From contig CAMGYJ010000007.1 in NCBI GenBank assembly GCA_946122785.1, forward strand, positions 42,991,587 through 43,055,586: a DNA stretch of 64,000 nucleotides, in the 5' to 3' direction. Positions 12,551 through 23,727 of the stretch are shown here, piece by piece (within the stretch, counting starts at the first letter, position 1; each line of letters opens with the position of its first letter). The notes beneath the pieces are model-generated. The model worked only from the letters and a program-made list of their open reading frames with translations. It was not told where the DNA came from and did no database searches. The position numbers were made by a program, and so were the translations under genes. Source of the DNA: Linum tenue (lineage: Eukaryota; Streptophyta; Magnoliopsida; Malpighiales; Linaceae).

Positions 12551-13379
12551 CGAATCTTCAAGGTGGTGTGAGTACACACCAAGACGATGGTTAGTGGTTA
12601 CCAAGGCGATGAGGATCCCGAGGCGGTTGGAGCAATTGGGCAGCTAGTGATTATCAATGTCGTTACACCTGATGGCTATAAATAGGAGAAACGAAGACAT
12701 GAAGGGTGTTCCCAAAATCAACATTTGACACCTCATGTCAAACTTTATATTTTCTGTTAATTGTAGCTTTTAATATCTGGAGCTCTCATAATACATCTAT
12801 AGAAGCAGGAGTAATACATCTATAGAAGCAGGAGTAAGTTAACTCAACTTGTTCTAAAAGCCATTCAAATTATCAAACACTCATTCTAACTTTGTTTAAA
12901 GAGGTGTGAACCATATTTAGATTCATATAAGTGAAAGGTGCAATCAATTATGTCAGCAAACATTGACAAAGAAATTTAAATAAAAGATTATATGGAAAAA
13001 ATGCACAAATATGTTGGCGACAAATATTATCTGCTTGAAAAAATGGGAACTATAAGCCTCATCTCCTGTTCTGTTGAATCGTTATCTGAGAGTGCAACTA
13101 TTAAGTACATATGTATCTGCCTATATATATACTGTTGTTGGCGGGCATGCAGTTTAACTATCTGCATTTTGCCTAGTAGTCTTGCCTAATTGTCCATTTA
13201 ATTTTATTCCATTAACTTGCCAAAGAAGAATAAAGCTATCTGATTAATAACATAATACTCTACCGCCATCAACCCATAATGCCCTAATGGGGGCTCAGAA
13301 CCCAGAAAACTGGAACTGGAAGCAGCCGAGGGGGATGCATCACTAGCTCTGAATATCAGACTCTTTGTTTTGGGTTGTC
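12551..13379. other. Intergenic, 3' flank of the AP2/ERF-like gene
   Basis: AT-rich sequence with a short local duplication (taatacatctatagaagcag, twice, 12789-12835). About 13200-13379 is likely 3' UTR of the gene on the minus strand. No other gene seen. Confidence 0.5.
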
Positions 13380-15451
13380 CTAAGAGGCTGATGAATCAGC
13401 CTCCACTTCTTCTGAACCAGACAGACCATCATCCATCTCTTGCTTTCCATCCCACTCACTGTTCTGTGATGCAGCCTCCGGCGATATCCTCTGCATCACA
13501 CCTCCAATCCTTCTCATCACACCTCTCTTGTGCTCTGCATGGACCAACACACACACAAACACACACACCACATTGCAAGAATCAGCCAGAGCACCGTTCG
13601 ATGAAAAAAAGATTAATAAACATGTCAAAAATGCTGAATAAGTTTTTTACTTTTGTTGGTGATTGCACTCCGTGTAATCGCTAAGAACTCGTCCCACTTG
13701 AATTCCCGAAGCTCTTGCTTCTCCTCTTCTGAGAGCTCAAAGTTAGGCTCCCTCCCACACATGAAAGCAGCCCTGCATTTGTCAAATATATATAGAAAGA
13801 AAACACAGGTTCTTATGTAAACATAGCGCATCAAGATGGTCAATAACGCTGCCATGATCATTGCTGTGTTCAGATTTACCTGTCATATAAACGAGCAGCT
13901 TCTTCTTGGGAACCAACCGTCCCCAGGTGGATTTGCTTCTTGTCAACTTTAATTGCTGCCTGCCATTTCATGTTCTTGAAATAAACACCCCGCATCACAC
14001 ACGGTTCTTGATTTTGAACATGCTTTCTTCTGTGTCGCTTTCTCCTCTTAATTGGTTGGTCTGCAAATAGAAAGATAACCAGTATACCAGGTCTCAGAAG
14101 ATCACTAGGAGAAGAAGATAAACACAGCTAAGTTCACAAGATTGTTTCTTTCCTATAGGAATAGAGCTAAGGAAACAGGCACCGGGGGGTGGGGGTACTC
14201 TAGTGAGGAAGCTCTAAGAACACTTTCTCCAGGCAACAAAGAAATACAGGTTACGGTGCCACCATTTTTTATATGTAAAACGATGACTTTCCAGTGGAAC
14301 CATGGCGCACCAAGTTACTGACTAATGAAGAGGCCTCTCCAATATATATGCTCTTTGTCCAGTCAGCTTTTCTTGTCACTATGCCAAGGTGAGAAATAAC
14401 ATATCTCACAAAGTCCACCTTGACCGAAGTGGCACCTTAAGATTTTGGTTGAGGGTTTAACTATCCTCTACCATGACCTATTCAATTACAGTGTGAAGGA
14501 GTCCGTTCCTCCCCAGCTCTCTTTAATCAGCACAATCATCAGCCTGTTTGTATTAGCCATGGCATGTAACCTTTCTCCCTAATTGCCAGGTAGTTTATGG
14601 TATAGTTCACATTTTCTACAAGGTTGCTTCATTTGTATGTTAAGAATAACACCTCATTCATTGGCTACCTACAAAAGCATTTCAACATACACCAAGATGA
14701 CAATATGGGGGCATTGACAAATCCTACTAATGTAATGTAGCTAAAATGAGGTAAACAAAGTTATTAACCAGCAGGCAACACTGTCCAGATAGCTGTTGGA
14801 TTATTTAACTGAAATGCATAATATGTATTAAACCACCTCGACCAACCTGAACAGGGCTGCTGCTGCTGCTCCTTTGCTGAACTGTGAAGTGACACATTCG
14901 ACGAAGCAGGTCCACATAAGGCATAAATCTTCTGGAATACAATTAAAACACCTTTAGAAATATGTATATGCAAAAATACATTTGGTACATACTATATATA
15001 CATAACATAAAACAGCTTGAAGTAGTGCTTCTTCCATGCCACCAGTGCTTGATACTGACTGAGCATTTTAAAAGCGAATCTTACCTCAGCTGATAGATTG
15101 GCTTCATCTGATGGGGCAGGTTTGATATTAACCGACTTGGCACTTGGTACAGAGCTTACAGGGACAGCTGCTTGAGGAAGTGGAGTCACAAATGAACTCC
15201 CTCCTGCAATGAGCCAAGCAATTGGAAGTGATACCAGTCGGGTATGTTAAGCGACATTGATCATAATAGGTATTGCTGTTAAAATGCCAACAGTAAAGAT
15301 GATCTCCCCATATTGAACATGCATCCCAGTTACTGACTGCAAAGCACAGAGTACATAAGAACATGCTTTCTGAAGAGCAGTCTGTCGATCTCAAAGCACA
15401 CTACATACCACTGCATAGCCCCAACAGTCTCCGCCTTCGCAAGCTCACCAT
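13380..15451 (-). CDS. Ethylene-responsive-factor-like AP2-domain protein (At4g13040 type)
   Basis: Nuclear transcription factor-like protein with one AP2 domain, of the small family typified by Arabidopsis At4g13040 (APD1), linked there to salicylate-dependent defence. Six exons: 15409-15451, 15085-15203, 14847-14931, 13880-14060, 13651-13772 and 13380-13534 (TAG). All junctions are GT-AG and in phase, giving 234 residues. The N-terminus MVSLRRRRLLGLCSG is a family signature. A basic block (KRRKRHRRKH) precedes the AP2 domain, which runs from RGVYFKNMKWQAAIKVDKKQ across the exon junction to AAFMCGREPNFELSEEEK. The C-terminus is acidic and Ser-rich. An intron in the 5' UTR is likely, with its acceptor just beyond 15534. 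DNA target is not known from sequence. Confidence 0.88.
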
Positions 15452-17639
15452 GGCAGGGTTGATCAATTTGTTGAACAGTCAGAAGCAGCTTAACTGCCGG
15501 TCTTCCGCATCAGTCGCCTCCCCTCTGTAGGTAGGGAAAAAGGAATATCAGTTTTGGTGAAACATACAAATGAATATATTGAAACTTTCTAAAAGTAATG
15601 AGTTGTAAAACCAAGAATCAGACTTCATCAGCAAATCAATCCAACACAGCTTCATCAAGAATGACAATGTGATGTAACCTCTTCTAAAATTCCTAATGAC
15701 CGACACCATTCAGGCAACAAAGAAGGAAAAGACAAAAAGCTTCATTGCACAGAAAAAAGCCCTGACATTCAGTAACAGAAGTTTCAAGTTGACCAGCTAA
15801 ACGAGTAAACTTTCTCAGGAAATCAAGAGAATTCATCAACTGACAGCCGGTAAAAAGAAACGATTGAAGCCTGGAAGAACACAAACAATCCAAGGACTGT
15901 CAATGACTGCTCCAGAAATCAAATGACACGCTACATAACTTCAGACTCCAATTAACCAATGTGGGTCGAAGCACCTGAGGAACACGATCAGCTGGAAAAT
16001 AGAAGAATCGTTGAGAAGCCAAAGCAGAGTCAAAAGAGCAGAATGTTGGAGCTAAAATCAAAATATCGGGGGAGCTTGGAACTGGAAATTGGGGAAGCGG
16101 ATGGCCAAAGCAGGACAGAGGTAGCTGAAGAACAGACGATTTTGGACCACCACAAGAAAAGGGCAAACAAACTGATTACGCAACGAGTGGGTAGACAGAA
16201 CGTGACCCGCGGCCCGTAGAAAGTCCAACCATAAGAGGAGAAAACAGGTCGAATTGATAAAGATCGGTGGTTGTGGAAATAGACGACGACTCGCGGCCGG
16301 AAAAAGGGCAGAGCTGGGGCGACGGCGGCGTGAAAAATGTAGATGGAAGAGGATGACAGGAGACAAAGGCGAACGTCGGCAGCGAGAAGACGAGGGAGTC
16401 ACCTGAGGAAGAGCGTCAATGGGCGACGACTGGAAGAGAAACCGGACCAAAGTCAGATCTGGACAGAAAGGAGATGAAGGCGAGGAGACGCCGGCGACGG
16501 GCTAGAGAAGACCTGATCGGAGCTGGCCGGAGGAGGCAAAGGAGGTTGACTAGAATAAGAATTTTGATCTGCGAGAGCAGTGGGGATTGGGGTTCTGCGA
16601 GGGGACATGGGATAGGAAATCGTTCTTGGCCATAATAAAAACCCCATAATATATAAACATAAACATTTATCCCAATACCTAACACGCACACGGCACACCT
16701 AACATCTTGCGAGGGAAAAAAACCCCATGGTTGTGTCATGCCGGTGGCGAGGTTTAACCGATACCGGTCATGAAATCGGCATGAAAATTAACGATATGGT
16801 CAGCATGATTGATTTACGACTTGTAAGCAAAATACGTCGTTTTAGTAAATTTAATTAATACAAAATTAGGTTATTTTTTATTTTATGAGTTTAAAAGTTA
16901 AATATTGATATTTTGTTTGTTGGATTCAAATATAAATATTCATGTATTGACGTTAACTGTTGGATTTAAATATGAGTGTTTGTTATTTTGATTGCAATAT
17001 CGTATTTTAATCAAATATGAATATAAATTGTAAGTAAGTTGTCTTCAAATACTATTTATATATCGATTAAATTCATTTGACGTGAATGATTTTTTAAATT
17101 TTTACATATTTTGTTAAATCGATACAAATCAATTGTAACACCGGTCGAACCCGAGCCATTTCACTTCCCTAACCGGCAATGTAATCCGGTTTGAGAACAA
17201 TGGAAAAAAGCCCACAAAACTAAAAACTTGCCAATAGACTTTTCTCTCAGTCTTGTTCTGTAGCAAGAAAAGTCAACCCTCTGCCATGCCACCACCTGTC
17301 GCGGAATGATTAGAGTCACGGAAACGGAAAAACGCAGCCAAACTCGATTCAGAGGGGAAAAACCCAGCGATAGGAGGAAGAAAGTTTTGGGCCCCAAAAC
17401 ATCAGTGGGCTCGGCTAAGGCAAATATGAAGGCCCAAGACTTGAAGAATCATTGGCCCAAAGTTATAGTCATCGTCTTCACTACTGAAACGACGAACCAC
17501 CAGCATTTCCCTTCTTCAAAATCCTCTCTTGGAGTTGGAACCAAATAAATCAGCAATGGTTGGAGAATCGTGAAGACAAACGCGAAAGTTAGAGGAGGGG
17601 AGAGACTTAGAGCTGGGCAATGGCCAGGGTGGAGTATTT
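15452..17639. other. 5' UTR and promoter of the AP2/ERF-like gene, then AT-rich DNA
   Basis: A 5' UTR exon ends near 15534 on the minus strand, where CTACCTACAG gives an acceptor. A GC-rich stretch at 15960-16560 could hold the first UTR exon, with a possible donor near 16400. The overlapping ORFs there show no family features. Sequence from 16740 to 17150 is AT-rich. ORFs at 17161-17548 are unrecognised. Confidence 0.45.
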
Positions 17640-17652
17640 TAATGTTCATATT

Positions 17653-18657
17653 TTTTTTCGATGAATGGATGGGATTTTATTCATATATACGATCAATACA
17701 TTGTCTTATTTTTATAAAACCATTATGTCATCAATATAGCTAGAGAATCCTAACTTCTATTTACATTTTGTACATCTATTATAACTAGGATTTGTACCGA
17801 AGAACTCGAGCCGCTGGAGATGCACCAAAACCTTGGTCGCCAAGCTCCTTTGCCTCCATCACCATCTGCATCCTCATCACTAGTTCATCTGCTAGTAGTT
17901 GCTTCCCTCCATAGAGCCTTCTGCATCTCTCTCTCCAAACTTCACTTAACACTAGACACCAAAGGATCCTTCCCACCTGACTCGCTCCTAGCTTCTCGTT
18001 TGCTGTTACCACTGCTTGCTGCAAGCTAGCCTCAATAGGAATCTGCCATGAAACATGAAACATGAAACACAGTCTTCCAAACAACCTGCATATAACCACA
18101 CTGAAAGAAGATATGGTCACGTGATTCATCTTCCAGTCTACGCAATGGGCATATTACATTCACCTTTGCATTCCAACGCTGGATTTTATCCAGTATTGTG
18201 ATTCTCCCCAAGTCCCCAACAATATAAGCTATACTAGCAACGAATTTTTGGGTATACCTCCCTTCCATATCAACTTTGCCCATACCACTGTCTTCCCTCG
18301 TGGTCTTATGCTCTGCCACACCTTGTTGGTTTGAAATCTAGTCATTTCTACTCCCTCCCATTCCACACCCCGTTCTGTTCTGCACATTTTTCCTGCAAAT
18401 AGATTTCGAAGAAGCTTTAGGATTTTATTCCAAACCCAAGAGCCTCTCGTCTTTACTTCCCAGATGCTAAGGTTTCGAATCTGTACTCCTTTAACCAGGC
18501 GATCCAAAGGGTTTTCTGATCAAAAAGTATCCCCCACAGATGTCGTGCTAAACACGCTTTATTCCAAGAACTAAGGTCTTTGAATCCTAGACCACCTTCA
18601 GCATGAGGCAGAGCCACCATTTTCCAAGCCACCCTTGCCTTTTTCTTCTTCTCTAAG
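17653..18657 (-). mobile_element. 5'-truncated L1-type LINE fragment with 13-bp target duplication
   Basis: The minus strand encodes the end of a LINE ORF2, broken into three frames: the zinc-binding RVT-associated region (KVWQSIRPRGKTVVWAKLIW, then CPLRRLEDESRDHIFFQCG) and the tail WRERCRRLYGG. A direct repeat taatgttcatatt flanks it at 17640-17652 and 18658-18670. On the element strand the 3' end is a short A run touching the left duplication, and the 5' end stops inside ORF2. This is the normal outcome of incomplete target-primed reverse transcription. Confidence 0.87.
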
Positions 18658-18670
18658 TAATGTTCATATT

Positions 18671-19625
18671 TGTCTCGTATTAGGTGTGGGCTAGGTCAGT
18701 CACTATCTATACGAATATGAGGCACGATATGTTGATTTATTCTTATATGTTATTTGTAAAAAGAAAGTTGATATTTAATTATTTTATAAGAAAATATAGA
18801 GAAAACAATTCATAAATGAAAAATAAAGTAGAAAGAATAATTGAGTCTAAATATTTGAAAGATAGAGTTCTAAATATTTTTTGTGGCAGGTTAGGTGTGC
18901 CAAAATTCATAAATAAATAAAAATATTTTTTATGTCCTCAAAGCTGACGTGGCAGGTGAGGTGGACATTGACTAACGGTCAACAAGTTTGACCGTCTAAT
19001 TTAACGGTCAAACCCACCTTCGGGCCAAATGAGGAAGTTTGCTACATAGTTCAGGCCAGAATAACCTGAACTATGTGTATAGTTCGGGCCAAAGTATGTG
19101 TATAGTTCGGGCCAAACTAAGATACTAACCCATCAAAATGATATAAGAAGACGTAGCTGGAGCTATGTTGTATCTGATAGCATGGGTCAAGCACAACGTG
19201 TGGCGTATAATATGCAAAGTTTCCAATTAGTAGCTAATGTTTTTAACTTTTTATTTTATCTGTTTTTCCTTTTCACATTGTACTTGCTTTAGAAGAAAGG
19301 TTATCTTCTTCTCCCAAGTGTGTTTAAGAAACTTGGTATGCTTCAAGTAGTGATGGCAATGGGACGAAGCGAGTAACTCAATGCTCATATCTGCCCCATA
19401 TTAAGCACGAGTTAGGTCTGGTAATATTCGTTTGGTACGAGTCGAGGTACATCGACCCACTTTTTAATATTATTTGTAATGATAAATTTGAGAAAAATAG
19501 TTTAGAAATATAAAATAGACATAATAGATAGATTATTTGAGTCCAATTAATTGAAAAATGAATTCTTACACCTATTTAAAGAGTCATTGGGTGAAAATAT
19601 TGGTTGATATAAGTCGAAATAAGAG
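18671..19625. other. AT-rich DNA with fragments of older repeats
   Basis: No gene. A phrase tgtgtatagttcgggccaaa occurs twice in tandem at about 19074-19116. The stretch near 18950 (gctgacgtggcaggtgaggtgg) resembles MULE ends seen elsewhere in this window. About 19358, tagtgatggcaatgggacg looks like a hAT-type end; a possible partner (ttgtcatcacta) is near 21085, but no target duplication was found. Confidence 0.4.
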
Positions 19626-19634
19626 AAATAAAAA

Positions 19635-20891
19635 GGCTTAATACACTTTCATAGCCATAACTATTCGCGTTGTGACAATTATAGCCACTTTTTGAAAAAT
19701 ACACTCATATAGCCATTCTGTCAATAACTTTAACTGCATCACTGTAAATGCTGAGTAGACAAACGTTTTTTGCTGACGTGGCAACTTTTCGTCAAAAAAA
19801 TGTCACGTGGAAAAATTATTTTTCATTTAATTGTAATTATATGAAAAAACTATAAAAAAATAATATCATCTTCCTCCAAACACTAGTAATCCCTCTGCCT
19901 CCCTCGACCTCCCATATTCGACCACCACCGTGAAATAGTCTCTGATTTTCCAATCTCTTCCACTAATTCTTCCTCCTGCTCATTTATTAGGAAATCCACA
20001 AAAACTTACCGGAAAAACCCCTCCATATAGCCTGCAATTTCATCTTCTCATTCACACTAACTAGAAACAGAGCAAATCAAAGCCATCAGAGGGAGATTCT
20101 AAGAAGAACCCAGTCCAAGCGTTGCTTCCCCTGTATTTGGTTCTCTCGCCCTCTGCTCTTGCCGACAAAATCTATCAGTTTTTCTCGACATCGCCACCAT
20201 CGCGCTGCTTCCGCCTCTCGCTCCACTTTCCAGATCTACACCATCTGTCAAAGCATCGATAAGGCAGGGGGTTTCTCCGACATTGATATCCGACTTGGGC
20301 CATGACGCCTACTCGAGCGAAAAACCCAATCGTTGCGCATGCCTCTCTCTTGGTCGACGAACTGGGTACATTCGAAGATGTTGCTAACCTGACTTGCGAG
20401 ACGGATCGAGCACGAGACACCAAGGGAATTTTCTCGACAGAGATGGCCACATCTTTCGACATAATAGCAGGCCAGCAGCTGGTTGATTAGGGATTTCCCC
20501 CCTCTGGCGAGCAATTGATGGTTCTTCTTTAATCTGAATTTGGGTTTTGACTTTCGAGTTTCGACGAAGAGATCTGTGGGTTGGAGGAAGGTGAACGGGC
20601 TGTGTGGGGATGGAGAAAAAATAAATTAATATAATTTTTTTAATTAAAATATGATGTGGCATCTAGGTGGTATGGTTTGTCTAGTTGGAGCTGATGTGTA
20701 ATCCGAGCTGGCGACCACATCAGCACAATGTTAATGTTACTAACGGAATTGCTGACGACGTTAAAGTTTGTAACGGAAGTGACCAAAGTTGTCAAGCAAG
20801 TTTTCAAAAGTGGCTATATGAGTGTATTTTTCAAAAAGTGGCTATAATTGTCACAACGCGAATAGTTATGGCTATAAAAATGTATTTTGCC
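19635..20891. mobile_element. Second non-autonomous Mutator-like element
   Basis: The ends GGCTTAATACACTTTCATAG and, complemented, GGCAAAATACATTTTTATAG begin inverted repeats that match well over about 85 bases, including ATTCGCGTTGTGACAATTAT. A perfect 9-bp duplication, aaataaaaa, flanks the element at 19626-19634 and 20892-20900. The centre, 19860-20600, is GC-richer and open in several frames (for example 20302-20490 plus and 20248-20514 minus) but shows no transposase or family I recognise. Size and layout are like the MULE at 3450-4662, though the termini differ. Confidence 0.85.
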
Positions 20892-20954
20892 AAATAAAAA
20901 TATATATTGTTACAAACAGAGGAACAATTGGTCAAGAACGGGATGAGATTTTTT

Positions 20955-20972
20955 GGGGGGGGGGGGGGGGGG
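20955..20972. repeat. Homopolymer run of 18 G
   Basis: An uninterrupted G run lies 54 bases outside the second MULE, in otherwise AT-rich DNA. It may be real or a sequencing or assembly artefact. Confidence 0.9.
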
Positions 20973-21406
20973 CATGGCAAGACGAAAGTAGGTATCCATA
21001 CCCCAACACACGCTACTCTGAGTCAAGTATTACTCGCCTTAGTGCGGGTCAGGTCGGGTAATACCCGACGAGACGGGTTCAAATTGTCATCACTAGGTTG
21101 AGGGAACTTGTGATCTACTTTAAGAAACTTGTAGTTCCATATGCAAATTACAGTTTGATACCTAAACTTAATAGATTTTAAAATTTAGTATCTAAACTTT
21201 TATGTATACAATTCATAAAAATATTGATGAATAATTATATGTTACTACCTAAAAATTTTATGTCTTACATTTTGATACCTAAACTTTATAATATTTATAA
21301 ATTGGTCCACATGCGTGTGATCCTGATTTTTTTATAATAACAAGCATGTTCCGCCCTTTATAATTGTGGTATACCATTTAGAATTTTATTAAAACAAAAT
21401 ATTCTT
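20973..21406. other. AT-rich intergenic DNA
   Basis: Contains a GC-richer patch near 21030-21090 (gtcgggtaatacccgacgagacggg) with a short palindrome, typical of old plant hAT MITE ends. Nothing else is recognisable. Confidence 0.4.
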
Positions 21407-21409
21407 AGA

Positions 21410-21748
21410 GCATCCACATCAAACTAGCATATTGAATTGCTAAATGGCGTGGCAATAGAAATGCGTTTTCATTTTTAATTGCATTGATGGAAGTGTCAAT
21501 TGCAATAATGCAAGCTACCATTTTCTGCAATTCCATTTGTAATTTCCACGTGGGCATCCATAACTTTTTATTGGGGTTTTATTTATTTTATTTGATTAAA
21601 AAAATATAGTTGGCTCATATATGCAATTGTAAATTAATTGCACTGATGTAGGTAACTTAAAGTAATTTGTGTTGGATTGCAAAAAAAATTAAGGTAGCAA
21701 TAACAAGCACAAATACAATTACAGACAATTGCATTGATATGGATGCTC
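21410..21748. mobile_element. Tourist-like (PIF/Harbinger) MITE
   Basis: The ends are GAGCATCCACATCAA and, complemented, GAGCATCCATATCAATGCAA. The 3-bp duplication TTA is at 21407-21409 and 21749-21751. The 339-bp length, the absence of coding capacity and the TTA target fit a Tourist-type MITE mobilised by PIF/Harbinger transposase. Confidence 0.82.
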
Positions 21749-21751
21749 TTA

Positions 21752-22489
21752 ATGACTGAAAATAATGTTAACATGGTACTAATTAAAAAAGTGTTAGCAG
21801 CTGAATCTGAAGGAAAAATGAGAAGAGATGATGGGCAAATGAGAAAGAGAGAGGGAAAAGCGAAAATACAAATAAAAAAGAGGGATAAATTGTATAATTA
21901 TGTAAAAAGGATCAGGAAATAATTGGAATTGGAGAAATTAAAAACAAATGATTTAACTTTTATGGAACAAAATTATCAATACACACATTTGTACTTGTAA
22001 ATAGTCATGTGGTACCAAATAATTCAGTACTCAACTACTCATGCTCTTTACTACTTGGCAATTAGCAAGAAAACACAATCCGATTGGCATCGTGGGACAC
22101 AAAATAAAAAAGTTAGTTGGGTTCTCAACTTCTCATTAAACGCTGATTCGCTCCCTTCGCTCAATTATCAGAAAAGACAAAAGTAAGTTAAGTAATAAAG
22201 CGACTCGTCCCCGCTAATCACCTCCCAAGTCCCAACTGCTACCATAAATGGGAATCCGGATAGGCCGCGTGGCTATACAGGCTGGCCCCACCTCCAGGGT
22301 GGCTTATCTTTTAAAATTAAATAAATTATTATATGCAGATAAGTAAATATATAATTATTCTTGATTGACCATAATAATATTTTTCTAATTAATTTTAAGA
22401 GAATAAATCTCTTTGCTTTTGCTTTTCAGTCAGAATTCAATTTTCCATTAATTATACTAGTTAAAATTATATGGACTTATACATTTGGG
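21752..22489. other. AT-rich intergenic DNA
   Basis: The small frame 21734-21922 is Lys-rich low-complexity sequence and unlikely to be a gene. No repeat termini were recognised. Confidence 0.4.
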
Positions 22490-23316
22490 TTATAGGTTTA
22501 ATATGTCACCCTCTACTATTTCGTTTTATCAAACATATCACTCTACTATTTTTTTACATCAAACATGCTCCTGTACTTTGGAGAAATTATCAAACATGCC
22601 CTTCTGTTTAAATTTTCATTGAAAAAAATCATCAATCATGGTTGAACCGAGATATATACGACCCGACATAGGCAAATGGGAGGAGAAATGTCGGTTTTGT
22701 CCCTTGTTTTATTTCTCTAGGTCTCTTCAAAGTGAAATTATTAGAATTATTTAGCTATACAAAAGAACCAAGCAAATTTTAAAGTGAAATTATCAGGGAT
22801 ATTTTAGACATTTGTGTCGCCCAAACCAAAGTTTGGTCGTGGTTAATGGTTTTTGGATGAGAATTTTAACATAAGGCATGTTTTCCAAAATACAGGGGCA
22901 TGTTTGATGTAAAAAATAGGACAATTACTATTTTTATTAGCCAACCCTTTTTCAGATTCTTTTTTATTAGCCAAACCTATCGAACTACTCAGAATTACCC
23001 AAATGTTAACTTCAAGTTAGCAATTTTGTTAGTAATATTGACTTGGCAACATGATACTGACTTGGAAGAGACACATGATAGTCAACATTAGTATTTTATT
23101 TAAGAAAAGAGTTACAAAATTATTAACAATAACGTAAAAATGGCTAATATTTTGATAAATTACAAAAAATTTGGCTAATTAATAGCATTTTAATAGGTTT
23201 GGATAATATAAAAGAATATGAAAAAGGTTTGGATAAAAAAATAGACATTGCTCTAAAAAATAGTAGAGGAACATGTTTAATAAAACGACATAATAGAGGA
23301 GCGTATTATACCTATA
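22490..23316. repeat. Inverted-repeat element carrying a nested MITE
   Basis: The left end ATAGGTTTAATATG followed by caccctctactatttcg pairs with the right end, complemented ATAGGTATAATACG followed by ctcctctattatgtcg. The TIR is about 60 bases. Related phrases (tcaaacatg, gtactttgg) recur internally on both sides. Another MITE sits inside it at 22920-23253. No clear target duplication was seen, so the class is open. Confidence 0.65.
22920..23253. mobile_element. Nested MULE-type MITE
   Basis: A 10-bp duplication, taaaaaatag, flanks it at 22910-22919 and 23254-23263. The ends GACAATTACTATTTTTATTA and, complemented, GAGCAATGTCTATTTTTTTA pair imperfectly, and further in ccttttt-cag/tattc matches continue. 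At 334 bp with no coding sequence it fits a short Mutator-type MITE inserted into the older element around it. Confidence 0.68.
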
Positions 23317-23727
23317 AGGCTATAACCCATGATATTTTAGAATAAAAAGTTATAGACATATTATTAGTCTATACCATAATGGTAATATTTGGTAGTATAT
23401 ACTAATGCTATGTAAATGTCATGGTGGTATGGATATGATGTAGTGTATAACAATTGTAAAGATCATAATAGTAATATATTAATTACCATTAACCAATTTT
23501 TTTATTACTTTCAAAGACCGTATACCAATTTTTGTTAGCAGATAATTACAAGGTTCAGATAGTGGCCACGTCGCTCCTAGCGAGATCTAAGGGATAAGAT
23601 GGGTGGGCTCTTCTTAGCTCAGTTAAGTGAGTTGTTGGAGGCTTTTTATGGCAAACAGACCCAGCTGATGGAGCTGAGTTGGTGGCTGCGGGCTCACAAT
23701 TGGGAGCGGAAGGGGATGAGTTAGGAT
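23317..23727. other. AT-rich intergenic DNA
   Basis: Nothing recognised. The GC-richer stretch 23560-23715 contains no convincing reading frame. Confidence 0.4.

Noticed and set aside
15900..16739. Overlapping frames in the AP2/ERF-like gene upstream region as a separate gene
   Set aside because: Better explained as GC-rich 5' UTR and promoter; products are Ser/Pro/Arg-rich and show no family features.
17161..17649. Frames on both strands beside the truncated LINE as a gene
   Set aside because: No domain, no matching splice sites, and both strands open equally.
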